Shown: positions 1 through 9,300, counted from the first letter of the stretch. The stretch is DNA of 64,000 bases from Gluconobacter sp. P1C6_b (GCF_018811945.1 NZ_JACRVU010000003.1:124001-188000); one strand, 5' to 3'. The notes: a model not told the origin generated them from the letters alone. Made by a program: numbers and translations.

Positions 1-108
1 ACACCTGTCATTTTCCTGTATCTCGACCGGTTCGGGCGCGCCATGGGCCGTCTGCGGGCCCATATCGCCTCCTTCTTCCATCTTTCTTCCCGGGAAACAC
101 AGTCCTGA
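1..108 (+). CDS. RND efflux permease, C-terminal end (partial)
   Basis: The first 108 bases are an open frame from the window edge to a TGA at 106-108 and encode 35 residues beginning TPVIFLYLDRF. That motif closes the last membrane helix of MdtB/MdtC/AcrB-type RND pumps (the usual form is TPVIYLYxD), and it is followed by a basic cytoplasmic tail. The stop overlaps the start of the next gene as TGATG, so the two are translationally coupled, and the neighbour is an RND outer-membrane factor. The rest of the pump lies outside the window. The substrate cannot be told from this fragment. Confidence 0.75.
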   Translation, partial: TPVIFLYLDRFGRAMGRLRAHIASFFHLSSRETQS

Positions 109-1652
109 TGACCGCCCTCCGTAAGTCTACCCTGCGCACTGCCCTGCTGGGGGCAGCGACCCTGCCTTTCCTGAGCGGCTGCATCGGCGGCATGGTCGGG
201 CCGAACTATCATCGCCCGAAGGCCATCATCTCTGCAAAATTCAAGGAAGCGCCCCCGCCCCCCGGCTGGCAGGTTGCCGCCCCGGACCTTGCGAAGATGC
301 CCAAGGGAGACTGGTGGACGGTCTTCAACGATCCTGTCCTGAACGATCTTGAGGAGCGGGTTGCCACATCCAATCAGAGCCTGAAGGAATACGAGGCGCA
401 GTACCGCAAGGCTGCCGCCACGATTGACTCGATCCGCGCGCAGCTCTTCCCCACCCTGAGCGGCAAGTTCAGCTTCAACCGTAACTCGGAGGGCGGCAGC
501 ACCTCGAATGCCAGCAACGGTATTCCCTACACGTCCAGCCAGTCCTACACGTCCAACACATGGACCACCGGCCCCTCCGCAAGCTGGACCGTGGACGTCT
601 GGGGCATGATCCGCCGTCAGGTGCAGGAACAGGTCGCCGCGACACAGGCTGACGCGGCACTGGTTGCGAACATGCGCCTGTCCTATCAGCTTCAGCTGGC
701 TCAGGATTATTTCGATCTGCGTTATCAGGACAGTCTGATTGCGCTCTACGCCCGCAATGTGGACCTGTATCGTCACAATCTGGAGATCCTCCAGAACCAG
801 CTCGAAGCCGGTGTCGCCGATCCCGCAAGCGTGCTGCAGGCCCGGTATCTCCTGCAATCGACACAGGCCAGCCTCTCCAACGCGCATATTGCCCGCTCGC
901 AGTACGAACATGCCATCGCGATGCTGACGGGCCGTGCTCCGGCAGAACTCACACTGGCGCCCTCTCCCCTGCCCGAAACGATCCCCCCGGCGCCTGTTGC
1001 GGTCCCTTCCATGCTGCTTCAGCGCCGTCCGGACGTGGCGCAGGCCGAGCGCAACATGGAATCCTATAATGCGGAGATCGGATACGAAATCGGGGCCTTC
1101 TTCCCACAGGTCACACTCTCCGCATCCTACGGCTACAGCGGCAATCCGCTCGAGCAGCTGATCCAGACCGCCACCCGGACCTGGAGCCTTGGCGCCGCGG
1201 CCACCGAAACCATCTTCGAGGGCGGCTCGCGCTCCGCTGCTGTGCGCAGTGCGGAAGCCGATTACGACAACGCCGTCGCCACCTACCGTCAGACAGTCTT
1301 GGCCGCGCTGCAGGACACCGAGGATCAGATGTCAGGGCTGCATTACCTCGATCAGCAGCTGGCCCTGCAGAATGCTGCAGTGAAATCCGCGGAGGCTGCG
1401 GTTCAGGTTTCGATGAACGAATATCTTGCCGGAACGCAGATCTATACGACCGTCATCACGGCCGAGCAGAATGCCCTGCAGTATCAGGAGACCCAGCTCA
1501 GCGTGCGGCAGCAGCAGTTCCTTGCCGAAGTAAAGCTGATAACGGATCTTGGCGGTGGCTGGAGCACTCAGCAGCTTCCCAGCAAGAATTCGCTCCAGAC
1601 GGATAATCCGCTGCTTCCATCCTTCATCCAGCGGGACAAGAACGGAAACTGA
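108..1652 (+). CDS. RND efflux outer-membrane lipoprotein (NodT/OprM family)
   Basis: This 514-residue protein has a lipoprotein signal ending in LSGC (lipidated Cys25), followed by VGPNYHRP, the usual start of mature OprM/NodT-type channels. Two TolC-like repeats follow: DWWTVFNDPVLNDLEERV near residue 70 begins the first, and LLQRRPDVAQAERNM near 300 marks the second. Family members trimerise into an outer-membrane barrel with a periplasmic tunnel and carry substrate out for an RND pump and its adaptor. It is coupled to the preceding pump gene by a TGATG overlap and followed by a terminator at 1661-1692, so it is the last gene of its operon. Family assignment is secure. The substrate is unknown. 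Confidence 0.92.
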   Translation: MTALRKSTLRTALLGAATLPFLSGCIGGMVGPNYHRPKAIISAKFKEAPPPPGWQVAAPDLAKMPKGDWWTVFNDPVLNDLEERVATSNQSLKEYEAQYRKAAATIDSIRAQLFPTLSGKFSFNRNSEGGSTSNASNGIPYTSSQSYTSNTWTTGPSASWTVDVWGMIRRQVQEQVAATQADAALVANMRLSYQLQLAQDYFDLRYQDSLIALYARNVDLYRHNLEILQNQLEAGVADPASVLQARYLLQSTQASLSNAHIARSQYEHAIAMLTGRAPAELTLAPSPLPETIPPAPVAVPSMLLQRRPDVAQAERNMESYNAEIGYEIGAFFPQVTLSASYGYSGNPLEQLIQTATRTWSLGAAATETIFEGGSRSAAVRSAEADYDNAVATYRQTVLAALQDTEDQMSGLHYLDQQLALQNAAVKSAEAAVQVSMNEYLAGTQIYTTVITAEQNALQYQETQLSVRQQQFLAEVKLITDLGGGWSTQQLPSKNSLQTDNPLLPSFIQRDKNGN

Positions 1653-1660
1653 AGCACAGA

Positions 1661-1692
1661 AAAAGGGCGGGGCCATTGGCACCCGCCCTTTT
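1661..1692. terminator. Bidirectional intrinsic terminator
   Basis: AAAAGGGCGGG (1661-1671) and CCCGCCCTTTT (1682-1692) form a perfect 11-bp stem with a 10-base loop, with T-runs in both directions. It sits between the end of the plus-strand outer-membrane factor and the end of the minus-strand DUF1328 gene, so it can stop transcription from both sides. Confidence 0.9.
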
Positions 1693-1715
1693 CATATCCG
1701 CCCCGTCTGCCGAAA

Positions 1716-1886
1716 TCAGAGAGCGTGCAGCCCCGCGACACCTGCGAGAATGGCCAGCACTGCCAGGACCAGGAAGACGATGAAGAACAGCTTGGCGATC
1801 CCAGCCGTTGCGGCCGAAATACCAGAAAAGCCGAAAACACCGGCAATGATGGAAATGATAAAGAAAACAATCGCATAGTGCAGCAT
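1716..1886 (-). CDS. DUF1328 family small membrane protein (YtjA-like)
   Basis: A 56-residue reading frame starts [20 protein letters not shown] and ends in a second hydrophobic stretch, [15 protein letters not shown]. Both the length and the start match the DUF1328/YtjA family of two-helix inner-membrane proteins, which are common in Proteobacteria and often linked to stress. The start is supported by GAGGAG about eight bases upstream. It lies in a tail-to-tail arrangement with the efflux gene across the 1661-1692 terminator, and the next small membrane-protein gene is upstream on the same strand. The molecular function of the family is not established. Confidence 0.85.
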
Positions 1887-1947
1887 GACGCAGGCTCCTC
1901 GCCCAAGAGTTCGTGGTCATGTCGTAACGTGACGCGCCTGCGGAAGT

Positions 1948-2190
1948 TTAACTTTTCCGAAAAAGACCTTTTCCCAACAAAATCCCGATGAAAAATGAGG
2001 TCAGCAACCAGAAAAGCGGCTGATCCACCATCAAATCGCTGACAAGTGCCTCTGTTTCTCTTGCAGCACTGGAAACTTTTTTCTCAAACCCGTTCATCCA
2101 GGGGCAGGTGCTGGCATCGCCCTGCAACCGCCCTACCCCTGCCTCCAGATACTGTTCCAGATCGGCGTCCATAGCTCTTCTCCTTGACAT
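1948..2190 (-). CDS. Small membrane-anchored protein, possibly DUF883/ElaB-like
   Basis: This 80-residue protein is hydrophilic and partly helical for its first 55 residues. It ends in a single membrane segment, PLFWLLTSFFIGILLGKG, with a short basic tail, which is the layout of the ElaB/YqjD (DUF883) family of inner-membrane-anchored, stationary-phase proteins. Sequence similarity is weak, so the family link is an inference. Two starts have a good ribosome-binding site: the one used here (GGGAGG five bases before ATG) and an ATG at 2172 (AAGGAG seven bases before). The next gene on the strand is the DUF1328 protein, and the two may be co-expressed. Confidence 0.6.
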   Translation of the reverse strand: MSRRRAMDADLEQYLEAGVGRLQGDASTCPWMNGFEKKVSSAARETEALVSDLMVDQPLFWLLTSFFIGILLGKGLFRKS

Positions 2191-2207
2191 GACTGCCTCC
2201 CAACGCG

Positions 2208-2245
2208 GAAGGGGGCAGCCCGATCCCGGACTGCCCCCTTCTTTT
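2208..2245. terminator. GC-rich stem-loop, probable terminator
   Basis: GAAGGGGGCAG (2208-2218) and CTGCCCCCTTC (2231-2241) make a perfect 11-bp stem with a 12-base loop. A CTTTT tail follows on the plus strand, but on the minus strand the tail is poor in T. It lies just downstream of the minus-strand polyol permease and upstream of the next minus-strand gene, so the likely job is ending permease transcription, perhaps inefficiently. Confidence 0.6.
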
Positions 2246-2278
2246 ACAGTGTCAGGGCGATGACGGAATGCCCTGAAC

Positions 2279-3589
2279 TCAGTGCCCAACCACTGGAGCG
2301 TTCTCGCCCCGTGCCGCAGCTTCTTCGCTGTAGCGACGAGCTTCCGGTGAGATGGTCAGAGCCATCGTCATGCCGGCAGAAGCCAGATAGATCACGGCAA
2401 AGGTCCAGATCACATACTGCATGCCCGGACCGAAAACAGCCTCACAGCCAGCCACAACTGCCGGACCAACCCAGGTGGATGCACCTGCACCCAGACCCAG
2501 AATGGACAGGGCAGCAGCTTTCTCACGCGGACAGATCTGCGGCATCAGGCCGGACAGTGGAACGAACGCCGCCACGGTCGCACCATAGAAAATGCCTGCG
2601 GCGGCCACGGCCCAGAAGTTTCCGGGGAACCACAGCGGGACATAATAGAACAGCGGAATGGCGATAAAGCCGCCAATGCCACCGAACACGGCCACAACGA
2701 ACCGGTGCCCAAGGCTATCCGCCACCATACCGGAGACGAGATTGAACAGGATGTTGCTCAGGAAGATGAGCGACAGCAGGTTCAGCCACTGGCCCAGGGA
2801 AAACCCGAGATGGTCCACGAAGAACGCCGGCATGATTGCCAGAAAAGCATATTCCGAAGACGTGTCGATCACGCGGACAATGCCAGCGATCAGCGTCTTC
2901 GGCTCACGCCACATGATGCTCATGGAACCAAAGAAAATGTCCTTGGTCGGAACATGGTCCGGCAGAAGGCGCTTCTTGCCGGTCGGCTCATGTGTAAACA
3001 GCAGAGCGACAAGACCACCAATGATCACCAGTCCGAGGGAGCACCAGAAGGTCCGAAGCTCACCGATCTGCGGAATGGCAAAACGGGCGAACTGCGAGCC
3101 AAGCGTCGGCAGGCCGGCAGAGAAGGAAAACCAGAACCAGCCTGCAGCCGAACCCAGCATGGCGGTCGGCGTGGCGGCGGCAATCCAGACAAGGAAACCA
3201 TACGCAAAGAGCGGATAGGCAAAACCGCGAAGCGTATAGAAAAGCAGGATCATCGGTCCGCTGTTGGGTCCAAGACCCAGAGACAGGAAGCCCACTTCAA
3301 GAATGGCCCACAGGATGAGACCAAGCCACATGACTTTCTTCGGCCCCATGAGATCCGACAGCGGCCCGGAGAACCAGGCGGCGATCATCACGGTGATCCC
3401 GTAGAAAGTGAACATTTCGTTCACGAAACCCTGCGTATGGCCGTGATGGAGCATGTAGGTATCAAGATACCCCGCCTCCACGCCATCACCGACCATGAAC
3501 AGGAGTTGTCCCACAAATGCCCAGAACAGGGCTCTGGGTATCCCAAGGGCTTCCGCAAGCCCGTGCTTGGGGGGGGAAGATTCGGACAT
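2279..3589 (-). CDS. MFS polyol permease (RbtT/DalT/CsbX-type)
   Basis: A 436-residue major facilitator with about 12 hydrophobic helices. It shows FMVGDGVEAGYLD in helix 1 and RGFAYPLFAYGFLVW in helix 4, and the pattern IGWFW of relatives appears here as AAGWFWFSFSAG. These features match the ribitol and D-arabitol permeases RbtT/DalT and CsbX, which take up polyols by proton symport at the inner membrane. Uptake of sugar alcohols fits an acetic acid bacterium. An in-frame TTG at 3604 was rejected because it is part of the TTGGAG ribosome-binding site of the ATG at 3589. Codons 4-7 contain a run of eight C residues (3569-3576, read as G on the plus strand), a possible slippage site. The exact polyol is not known. 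Confidence 0.85.
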   Translation of the reverse strand: MSESSPPKHGLAEALGIPRALFWAFVGQLLFMVGDGVEAGYLDTYMLHHGHTQGFVNEMFTFYGITVMIAAWFSGPLSDLMGPKKVMWLGLILWAILEVGFLSLGLGPNSGPMILLFYTLRGFAYPLFAYGFLVWIAAATPTAMLGSAAGWFWFSFSAGLPTLGSQFARFAIPQIGELRTFWCSLGLVIIGGLVALLFTHEPTGKKRLLPDHVPTKDIFFGSMSIMWREPKTLIAGIVRVIDTSSEYAFLAIMPAFFVDHLGFSLGQWLNLLSLIFLSNILFNLVSGMVADSLGHRFVVAVFGGIGGFIAIPLFYYVPLWFPGNFWAVAAAGIFYGATVAAFVPLSGLMPQICPREKAAALSILGLGAGASTWVGPAVVAGCEAVFGPGMQYVIWTFAVIYLASAGMTMALTISPEARRYSEEAAARGENAPVVGH

Positions 3590-3869
3590 TATAACGCTCT
3601 CCAAACGCTAGACGCATCACGAACCCATCCGGGCCTCATTGCCGGGATACATATTCGATGCGTCGTGGCAGGCCCTACGAGAGTGCTCGGACCTGTTTCT
3701 CAGAATTGTGCAGACCCACCGCGAAGAACGGCGGAACGTTCTCCAAAAGGGCGGCAACCGCTCCCGTGAGGAAACGGAATTTCACGCTGTCCCGACACAG
3801 GGCAGGAATGGGTCTGCAAAGAGTGGGGAATGCATATCACACAACATCGTGGCAAAGAAACCACGAATC
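3590..3869. other. Intergenic region, no gene seen
   Basis: About 280 bases lie between the start of the minus-strand permease and the terminator of the ribosomal block. I see no plausible gene, RNA or repeat here. The region should hold the permease promoter, but no convincing -35/-10 pair was found. Confidence 0.5.
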
Positions 3870-3904
3870 AAAAAAGGCCGGGGCATTCCTGCCCCGGCCT
3901 TTTT
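3870..3904 (-). terminator. Intrinsic terminator of the rpsM-rplQ operon
   Basis: AAAAAGGCCGGGGCA (3871-3885) and TGCCCCGGCCTTTTT (3890-3904) give a perfect 15-bp stem with a 4-base loop. On the minus strand it is followed by a T-run, and it lies 22 bases after the rplQ stop. This is the strongest terminator in the window and marks the end of the whole minus-strand ribosomal block. Confidence 0.95.
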
Positions 3905-3926
3905 CAAAGCTTCGAAAACAGGAGCC

Positions 3927-4349
3927 TCAGGCGGCTTCCTGCTCCTCTGCAACGTTCTGCTTCGGTCCGCTGTCCTGACCCTTTGCAGCGACGTCACGAT
4001 CGACCAACTCGATCACGGCCATATCGGCATTGTCGCCATAACGGACGCCAGCCTTCAGGACGCGGGAGTAGCCACCGGCACGTCCCTTGTAGCGCTCGGC
4101 AACAGCCGAGAACAGCTTCGTCACGACGGCGTCGTCACGAAGCTGTGCGAAAGCCTGACGACGGGCGTGCAGATCGCCACGCTTGCCGAGCGTGATCAGC
4201 TTCTCGACCACCGGGCGAAGTTCCTTCGCCTTCGGCAGCGTCGTCGTGATCTGCTCGTGCTTGATGAGAGCCACGGCCATGTTGCGGAACATGGCAGCGC
4301 GGTGAGAAGAGGTGACGTTGAGCTTACGCCCGCTCACACCATGACGCAT
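3927..4349 (-). CDS. rplQ: 50S ribosomal protein L17
   Basis: At 140 residues it is a typical length, with the conserved L17 start [20 protein letters not shown] followed by the basic rRNA-binding body and an Ala/Glu-rich tail. L17 binds 23S rRNA close to the exit of the peptide tunnel. It is the last gene of the alpha operon, placed directly after rpoA with a 27-base gap. A strong terminator at 3870-3904 follows it, as expected for the operon end. Confidence 0.97.
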   Translation of the reverse strand: MRHGVSGRKLNVTSSHRAAMFRNMAVALIKHEQITTTLPKAKELRPVVEKLITLGKRGDLHARRQAFAQLRDDAVVTKLFSAVAERYKGRAGGYSRVLKAGVRYGDNADMAVIELVDRDVAAKGQDSGPKQNVAEEQEAA

Positions 4350-4376
4350 TGCTAGTTTTCCTTACCTTGAAAGTTC

Positions 4377-5396
4377 TCAGAACGTCTCGTCGAGACGCTT
4401 GGCCAGATCCTCGATGTTCTCGGGCGGCCAGGCCGGGACGCTCATGCCGAGCGACAGCCCCATACCGGTGAGAACTTCCTTGATCTCGTTGAGCGACTTG
4501 CGCCCGAAATTAGGCGTGCGGAGCATTTCCTGTTCGGACTTCTGCACCAGATCGCCAATATAGACAATGTTGTCGTTCTTGAGGCAGTTGGCGCTACGCA
4601 CCGACAGCTCGAGTTCGTCAACCTTGCGGAGAAGATTGCGGTTGAACGGCAGGTCATCCTGCGGCTCTTCATGCTGGACCGGACGCGGCTCATCGAAGTT
4701 GATGAACAGCTGCAGCTGATCCTGAAGAATCCGGGCTGCAAGAGCCAAGCTGTCTTCCGGCGTCACCGCACCGTTGGTCTCGACCGTCAGCAGCAGCTTG
4801 TCATAGTCAGTGACCTGACCGACACGCGTCTGCTCGATCTTGTAGGAAACCCGACGCACCGGCGAATAGATCGCATCGATGGGAATCAGGCCAATCGGAG
4901 CATCTTCCGGACGGTTTGCTGCTGCTGCAACATAGCCCTTGCCCATATTGACGGTGAATTCCATGCCGAGCTTCACGCCGTCATCGAGCGTGCAGATCAC
5001 GAGATCAGGATTCATGATCTCGATGTCATGACCCGCCTGGATCTGACCAGCCGTCACTTCACCCGGGCCGGTGGCCGTCAGGATCATGCGCTTGGGGCCT
5101 TCACCATGCATGCGCAGGGCAAGCTGCTTGACGTTCAGGACGATGTCCGTGACGTCTTCGCGAACACCCGGCACGGCGGAGAACTCATGCAGCACGCCAT
5201 CGATCTGGATGGCGGTCACGGCAGCGCCCTGCAGCGACGACAGGAGAATACGACGCAGTGCGTTACCGAGCGTCATGCCGAAGCCGCGTTCCAGAGGCTC
5301 GGCCACGACAGTGGCAATGCGCGAGGCAACCGGTCCGGGCTCGACTTCAAGCTTCTCCGGCTTGATGAGGGACTGCCAGTTTTTCTGGAGAACCAA
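4377..5396 (-). CDS. rpoA: RNA polymerase alpha subunit
   Basis: This 339-residue protein has both alpha domains. The N-terminal dimerisation domain contains [15 protein letters not shown], the contact surface that assembles beta and beta-prime. The C-terminal domain carries [19 protein letters not shown], whose Arg corresponds to the DNA-binding Arg265 of E. coli, and [20 protein letters not shown]. The C-terminal domain binds UP elements and activators. It lies between rpsK and rplQ, and rpsD is absent from the operon, as is usual in Alphaproteobacteria. The unusually long gap from rpsK contains two perfect hairpins. Confidence 0.98.
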   Translation of the reverse strand: MVLQKNWQSLIKPEKLEVEPGPVASRIATVVAEPLERGFGMTLGNALRRILLSSLQGAAVTAIQIDGVLHEFSAVPGVREDVTDIVLNVKQLALRMHGEGPKRMILTATGPGEVTAGQIQAGHDIEIMNPDLVICTLDDGVKLGMEFTVNMGKGYVAAAANRPEDAPIGLIPIDAIYSPVRRVSYKIEQTRVGQVTDYDKLLLTVETNGAVTPEDSLALAARILQDQLQLFINFDEPRPVQHEEPQDDLPFNRNLLRKVDELELSVRSANCLKNDNIVYIGDLVQKSEQEMLRTPNFGRKSLNEIKEVLTGMGLSLGMSVPAWPPENIEDLAKRLDETF

Positions 5397-5451
5397 GGTC
5401 GTGGCCTTTCAAACAACGAAGCACGCCAAGGGAAATTGGCGGCACCTGGGC

Positions 5452-5519
5452 CCGCACCAGAGGTGCGGCAAAAGATGCAATCACTTACAGATGCTGCGTA
5501 TCGCACGCGATACGCAGCA
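5452..5519 (-). promoter_or_regulatory. Two tandem hairpins in the rpsK-rpoA gap
   Basis: The 132-base gap between rpsK and rpoA holds two perfect inverted repeats. TGCTGCGTATCG/CGATACGCAGCA (5492-5503 and 5508-5519) is a 12-bp stem with a 4-base loop. CCGCACC/GGTGCGG (5452-5458 and 5462-5468) is a 7-bp stem with a 3-base loop. Neither has a U-tract on the minus strand, so they are not classical terminators. RNA processing, mRNA stabilisation or translational control of rpoA are the likely roles. Confidence 0.6.
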
Positions 5520-5528
5520 AAGCATCAC

Positions 5529-5921
5529 TCAGACGCGACGACGCTTCCGGGGACGGCAGCCATTGTGCGGCACGGGCGTCATGTCGCGGATGGACGTAAT
5601 GTTGAACCCTACGGCCTGAAGGGCACGAAGCGCGCTTTCACGCCCCGAACCCGGACCGGAGACCTCGATCTCAAGCGTTTCCATGCCATGCTCGCGTGCC
5701 TTGCGGCCGGCATCTTCTGCAGCGACCTGAGCAGCATACGGCGTGGACTTACGGGAGCCTTTGAACCCCTGCGCACCCGACGACGACCAGGCAATCGCGT
5801 TGCCTTGTGCGTCAGAAATGGTGATCATGGTGTTGTTGAACGTGGAAAGCACGTGAGCAACACCGGAAATGATATTTTTGCGTTCCTTTTTACGGATACG
5901 CGGAGCAGCGGCCTTGGCCAT
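5529..5921 (-). CDS. rpsK: 30S ribosomal protein S11
   Basis: This 130-residue protein shows the S11 hallmarks: [20 protein letters not shown] near residue 16, [20 protein letters not shown] in the middle, and the basic tail [11 protein letters not shown]11 sits on the 30S platform next to S7 and the E-site and shapes the mRNA exit channel. It follows rpsM after a 57-base gap and precedes rpoA, the usual alpha-operon order. The start [12 protein letters not shown] is the only sensible one. Confidence 0.97.
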   Translation of the reverse strand: MAKAAAPRIRKKERKNIISGVAHVLSTFNNTMITISDAQGNAIAWSSSGAQGFKGSRKSTPYAAQVAAEDAGRKAREHGMETLEIEVSGPGSGRESALRALQAVGFNITSIRDMTPVPHNGCRPRKRRRV

Positions 5922-5978
5922 GAGAGAGGTCGTCCTAAAAGTTTAACGAAAAACGTCGATGAATATGTCAGGCGCGGA

Positions 5979-6356
5979 TTAGCGCGTGACCTTCTTCTTG
6001 CCGGCAATCGCCACGGCCTTGCCCTTGCGGGTACGGGCATTCGTGTGCGTGCGCTGACCGCGGACCGGCAGGCCACGACGGTGACGAAGACCACGGTAGC
6101 AACCGAGGTCCATCAGACGCTTGATATTCATTGCGGTCTCGCGACGGAGGTCGCCTTCAACGCGCAGTTCGGAATCGATCAGCTCGCGGATCTTCACGAT
6201 CTCATCGTCAGACAGCTCGTTGACGCGCTTGGCATCGGGGATTTCGAGCTTGCTGCAGATTGACTGCGCCGTCGACGGGCCGATGCCGTAGACATAACGC
6301 AGGGCAATGACGACCCGCTTGTTGGTCGGAATGTTTACGCCGGCAATACGTGCCAC
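5979..6356 (-). CDS. rpsM: 30S ribosomal protein S13 (GTG start)
   Basis: The protein begins [14 protein letters not shown], the invariant start of S13, and continues with the helix-turn [12 protein letters not shown] and the basic tail of the family. S13 lies in the head of the 30S subunit and contacts the P-site tRNA and L5. I use the GTG at 6354-6356 as start, giving 125 residues. It has GGGAG eight bases upstream, and this places the conserved ARIAG directly after the initiator. An ATG 15 bases further upstream overlaps that ribosome-binding site and would add five unrelated residues. It is first in the alpha operon, and a promoter is visible at 6507-6534. Confidence 0.95.
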   Translation of the reverse strand: MARIAGVNIPTNKRVVIALRYVYGIGPSTAQSICSKLEIPDAKRVNELSDDEIVKIRELIDSELRVEGDLRRETAMNIKRLMDLGCYRGLRHRRGLPVRGQRTHTNARTRKGKAVAIAGKKKVTR

Positions 6357-6506
6357 GCCTGTTACTCCCATTGGAACGGCTCAGGGCCGTACCAGACTGT
6401 TACGTGCCCGGCCGTGGCCAGGTCGATTATCTCGCAGCCGGACCTGTCACCTGCCGATTCCGGCATGCGCATACACGGCCTGACTGCACCTGTGTCGAGG
6501 GCGCGC

Positions 6507-6534
6507 AATATACTGCCCACCCTACCTGAGTCAA
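6507..6534 (-). promoter_or_regulatory. Promoter for rpsM-rpsK-rpoA-rplQ
   Basis: On the minus strand TTGACT (6529-6534) is followed after 16 bases by TATATT (6507-6512), a close fit to a sigma-70 promoter. It lies in the 200-base gap between adk and rpsM, about 150 bases before the S13 start. The alpha operon can therefore be transcribed independently of the spc operon upstream. The rest of this gap shows only short hairpins (ATTCTG/CAGAAT and ATCAC/GTGAT) after adk. Confidence 0.7.
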
Positions 6535-6572
6535 ATGATAGAGATCACTTTTTCGTGATTCTGTCAGAATAC

Positions 6573-7154
6573 TCAGTGTTTCTTCGCTGCCGCAACGATG
6601 GCATCGATCTCTTTGCCAACGCTCTCAACATCTTTCATGCCATCGACATGCAGCAGGCGGCCGGCCTTCTCATAATAAGGAAGGATGGGCGCGGTCTGCT
6701 TGCGATAGACATCCAGACGGGCACGGACCACATCGGGATTGTCATCCGGGCGCCGTGTTCCATCCTCGCCCCGGCGGCTGGCGATCCGCTCAACGAGTTC
6801 CTCTTCGTTGACATCCAGAAGGATAACGGCATCGATCGTCAGACCGCGCGCGGACAGCATGGTGTCCAGCGCCTCAGCCTGACTTTCGGTCCGCGGAAAG
6901 CCATCAAGAATAAAGCCCCGCTCGCAGTCCGGCTGTGCAATCCGGTTCTGGATCATGGCGACGATGATCGGATCGGGAACAAACTGCCCCTTCTCCATGA
7001 TCGCCTTGGCTTCGTTGCCAATCGCCGAACCCGCAGCGACTTCAGCCCGCAGCATGTCGCCGGTGGAAATCTGCTTGAAGCCATAGAGAGCTTCAAGACG
7101 TTTGGCCTGGGTTCCCTTGCCTGCCCCCGGCGGCCCAAGAAGAATGATGTTCAT
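6573..7154 (-). CDS. adk: Adenylate kinase
   Basis: Adenylate kinase interconverts AMP + ATP and 2 ADP in the cytoplasm. At 193 residues it is the short bacterial form, with the P-loop [10 protein letters not shown] at residues 7-16, [10 protein letters not shown], the AMP/ATP motif [10 protein letters not shown] near 80, and a short LID without the zinc cysteines ([19 protein letters not shown]). The start overlaps the secY stop by four bases, so the two are translationally coupled. A 200-base gap with its own promoter then separates it from rpsM. The secY-adk order is common in bacterial spc operons. Confidence 0.97.
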   Translation of the reverse strand: MNIILLGPPGAGKGTQAKRLEALYGFKQISTGDMLRAEVAAGSAIGNEAKAIMEKGQFVPDPIIVAMIQNRIAQPDCERGFILDGFPRTESQAEALDTMLSARGLTIDAVILLDVNEEELVERIASRRGEDGTRRPDDNPDVVRARLDVYRKQTAPILPYYEKAGRLLHVDGMKDVESVGKEIDAIVAAAKKH

Positions 7155-8524
7155 CGACGCTTCGAGCCTCCCGGAATGCCACCACGGGAACCGCGGCTAC
7201 GCTGTTTGCGGATCAGGCCCGAATACTGGTGCGCCACCAGATGGGACTGAACCTGTGTCACCGTATCAATCGTGACCGACACGATAATGATCAGGCTGGT
7301 GCCACCGAAATAGAACGGCACGTTATATTTGCTGATCAGGATCTGCGGCAACAGGCACACCACCACAAGATACATCGCACCAATCGCCGTCAGACGGGAA
7401 AGGATCTTGTCGAAATACGTTGCAGTGCTTGCGCCTGGACGAATACCCGGGATGAAGCCCCCCTGCTTGCGCAGGTTTTCCGCAGTTTCCTCGGGATTGA
7501 ACGTGATCGCCGCATAGAAATAGGAGAAGAACAGAATCATCGCTGCATAGAACAGCATGTACAGCGGCTGACCCTGCCCAAGCTGCTGGCCCAGAACCGA
7601 GAGCCATCCCGGCATCGAATGCCCGTTCATGAAGCCGGAGATGGTCACCGGAATCAGGAGAACGGAGGACGCAAAGATGGGCGGGATGACGCCAGCAGTA
7701 TTGACCTTCAGCGGCATGTGAGTGGAATCACCGCCAAAAATGCGGTTTCCAACCTGACGCTTCGGATACTGGATCACGACGCGACGCTGTGCCTGTTCCA
7801 TGAAGACGATGAAGCCGATGACTGCAATCGCCAGAACAAGAAAGATCACAACGAAAATGGGCGAAAGAGCCCCCGTCCGTCCCAGTTCGAAAAGACTGGC
7901 CAGGGCATGCGGCAGGTTCGCCACGATACCCGCGAAAATGATGAGGGAAATTCCGTTCCCGACGCCGCGGGACGTGATCTGCTCTCCAAGCCACATCAGG
8001 AACATCGTACCGCCCACAAGCGTTACGACGCAGGATGCAATGAAGAACATCCCCGGAGCCACCACAGCATTCGCACCATGCGCCGTCATGTTCTCAAGCC
8101 CCACGGCAATGCCATAGGCCTGAAAAAGGGCGATGAAAACCGTAAGATAGCGCGTGTACTGATTGAGCTTCTTACGACCCGCCTCACCTTCCTTCTTCAT
8201 TGCTTCCATGGAAGGAAGCGCCGTGGAAAGAAGCTGGATGATGATCGAGGCACTGATATACGGCATGATGTTCAGCGCGAACACGGTCATACGCCCAAGC
8301 GCACCACCCGTGAACATATCGAACATTCCCAGGATGCCACCCTGATGCTGGGCCAGAAGCTGCCCCATCACGGTCGCATCCACGCCGGGAACCGGAATAT
8401 ACGTGCCAAGCCGATAGACGATCAGCGCACCCAAGGTGAACCAGATGCGCTTCTTGAGTTCGGTCGCCTTGGAAAACGAACTCATATTGAGATTGGCGGC
8501 GAGCTGCTCTGCTGCGGAAGCCAT
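7151..8524 (-). CDS. secY: Protein translocase subunit SecY
   Basis: SecY is the channel subunit of the SecYEG translocon in the inner membrane. The 457-residue sequence has the expected ten hydrophobic helices, with [10 protein letters not shown] in the first periplasmic loop and GIFDMFxGGA-like plug residues ([20 protein letters not shown]). [10 protein letters not shown] lies in the cytoplasmic C4 region and [20 protein letters not shown] in C5. Both C4 and C5 are ribosome and SecA docking loops. It lies between rplO and adk as in the classical spc operon. SecE is not in the window. Confidence 0.98.
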   Translation of the reverse strand: MASAAEQLAANLNMSSFSKATELKKRIWFTLGALIVYRLGTYIPVPGVDATVMGQLLAQHQGGILGMFDMFTGGALGRMTVFALNIMPYISASIIIQLLSTALPSMEAMKKEGEAGRKKLNQYTRYLTVFIALFQAYGIAVGLENMTAHGANAVVAPGMFFIASCVVTLVGGTMFLMWLGEQITSRGVGNGISLIIFAGIVANLPHALASLFELGRTGALSPIFVVIFLVLAIAVIGFIVFMEQAQRRVVIQYPKRQVGNRIFGGDSTHMPLKVNTAGVIPPIFASSVLLIPVTISGFMNGHSMPGWLSVLGQQLGQGQPLYMLFYAAMILFFSYFYAAITFNPEETAENLRKQGGFIPGIRPGASTATYFDKILSRLTAIGAMYLVVVCLLPQILISKYNVPFYFGGTSLIIIVSVTIDTVTQVQSHLVAHQYSGLIRKQRSRGSRGGIPGGSKRR

Positions 8525-8621
8525 CCACCTGTCCTTTCATGAAAACAGCGTCACCGCACGAAAGCACGGGACGCTGTTCACTATCCAACCCTATTCCGGG
8601 CCGAAGCCCGGAGAAGAAATA

Positions 8622-9110
8622 TCAGGCGTCAGCCTGAGCTTCCTTCTTGGTTTCGAGCACCTTGACGGTGCCGCCAGCCTTCTCGACAGCAGCCAGAGCT
8701 GCAGCGGAAGCGCCAGCCACTTCGATGGTCACACCATGCGAAAGCTCACCATGGGCAAGAAGACGGACACCGGCCAGCTTGCTACCGTTGACGAGACCAG
8801 CCTTGCGCAGGGACTCCTCATTGACGGTTGCAGCCTTGTCCAGCTTTCCGCTTTCGATGGCCTTGGAGATCGCACCGAGGTTCACCGGAGCATATTCCTT
8901 GCGGAAGATGTTCACGAAGCCACGCTTCGGCATACGACGGTATAGCGGAAGCTGGCCACCCTCGAAGCCGTTGAGGGACACGCCCTCACGAGCCTTCTGA
9001 CCCTTGACGCCACGGCCCGACGTCTTGCCCTTGCCGGACCCGATGCCGCGCCCGAGACGCTTCTTGCGATAACGAGAGCCCTCGTTGTCACGAAGTTCGT
9101 TGAGGTTCAT
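8622..9110 (-). CDS. rplO: 50S ribosomal protein L15
   Basis: The 162-residue protein starts [20 protein letters not shown] and continues with the glycine-rich rRNA-binding stretch [20 protein letters not shown] typical of L15. The C-terminal globular part contains VEVAGAS-like residues. L15 is an assembly-stage protein of the 50S subunit, threaded deep into 23S rRNA. The frame is open a further ten codons upstream, but the MNLNEL start is the conserved one and begins one base after the rpmD stop. secY follows after about 100 bases. Confidence 0.96.
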   Translation of the reverse strand: MNLNELRDNEGSRYRKKRLGRGIGSGKGKTSGRGVKGQKAREGVSLNGFEGGQLPLYRRMPKRGFVNIFRKEYAPVNLGAISKAIESGKLDKAATVNEESLRKAGLVNGSKLAGVRLLAHGELSHGVTIEVAGASAAALAAVEKAGGTVKVLETKKEAQADA

Positions 9111-9111
9111 T

Positions 9112-9300
9112 TCAACCCTCCACCTTGATGAGGTGGGCAACCTTGCGGATCATTCCACGCACGGCCGGAGTATCCTCCAGCGTACGCGTGGAACCAATTC
9201 CACGCAGACCAAGACCGGTGATGGTCTCAGCCTGGCCCGGTTTACGACCGATGACCGATGCGATCTGCGTAACCTGGACGGTCTTGCCGTTCTCAGCCAT
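9112..9300 (-). CDS. rpmD: 50S ribosomal protein L30
   Basis: This is a 62-residue protein of the bacterial L30 type, with [20 protein letters not shown] followed by [20 protein letters not shown] and [13 protein letters not shown]. These match the single ferredoxin-like domain of L30, a small protein at the 50S central protuberance side. Its start lies inside the end of rpsE (8-base overlap), and rplO begins one base after its stop, so rpsE-rpmD-rplO are probably translated as a coupled set. Confidence 0.96.
   Translation of the reverse strand: MAENGKTVQVTQIASVIGRKPGQAETITGLGLRGIGSTRTLEDTPAVRGMIRKVAHLIKVEG

Noticed and set aside
8-193. Minus-strand frame at the left edge
   Set aside because: Opposite the RND pump tail and lipoprotein signal, with no family features.
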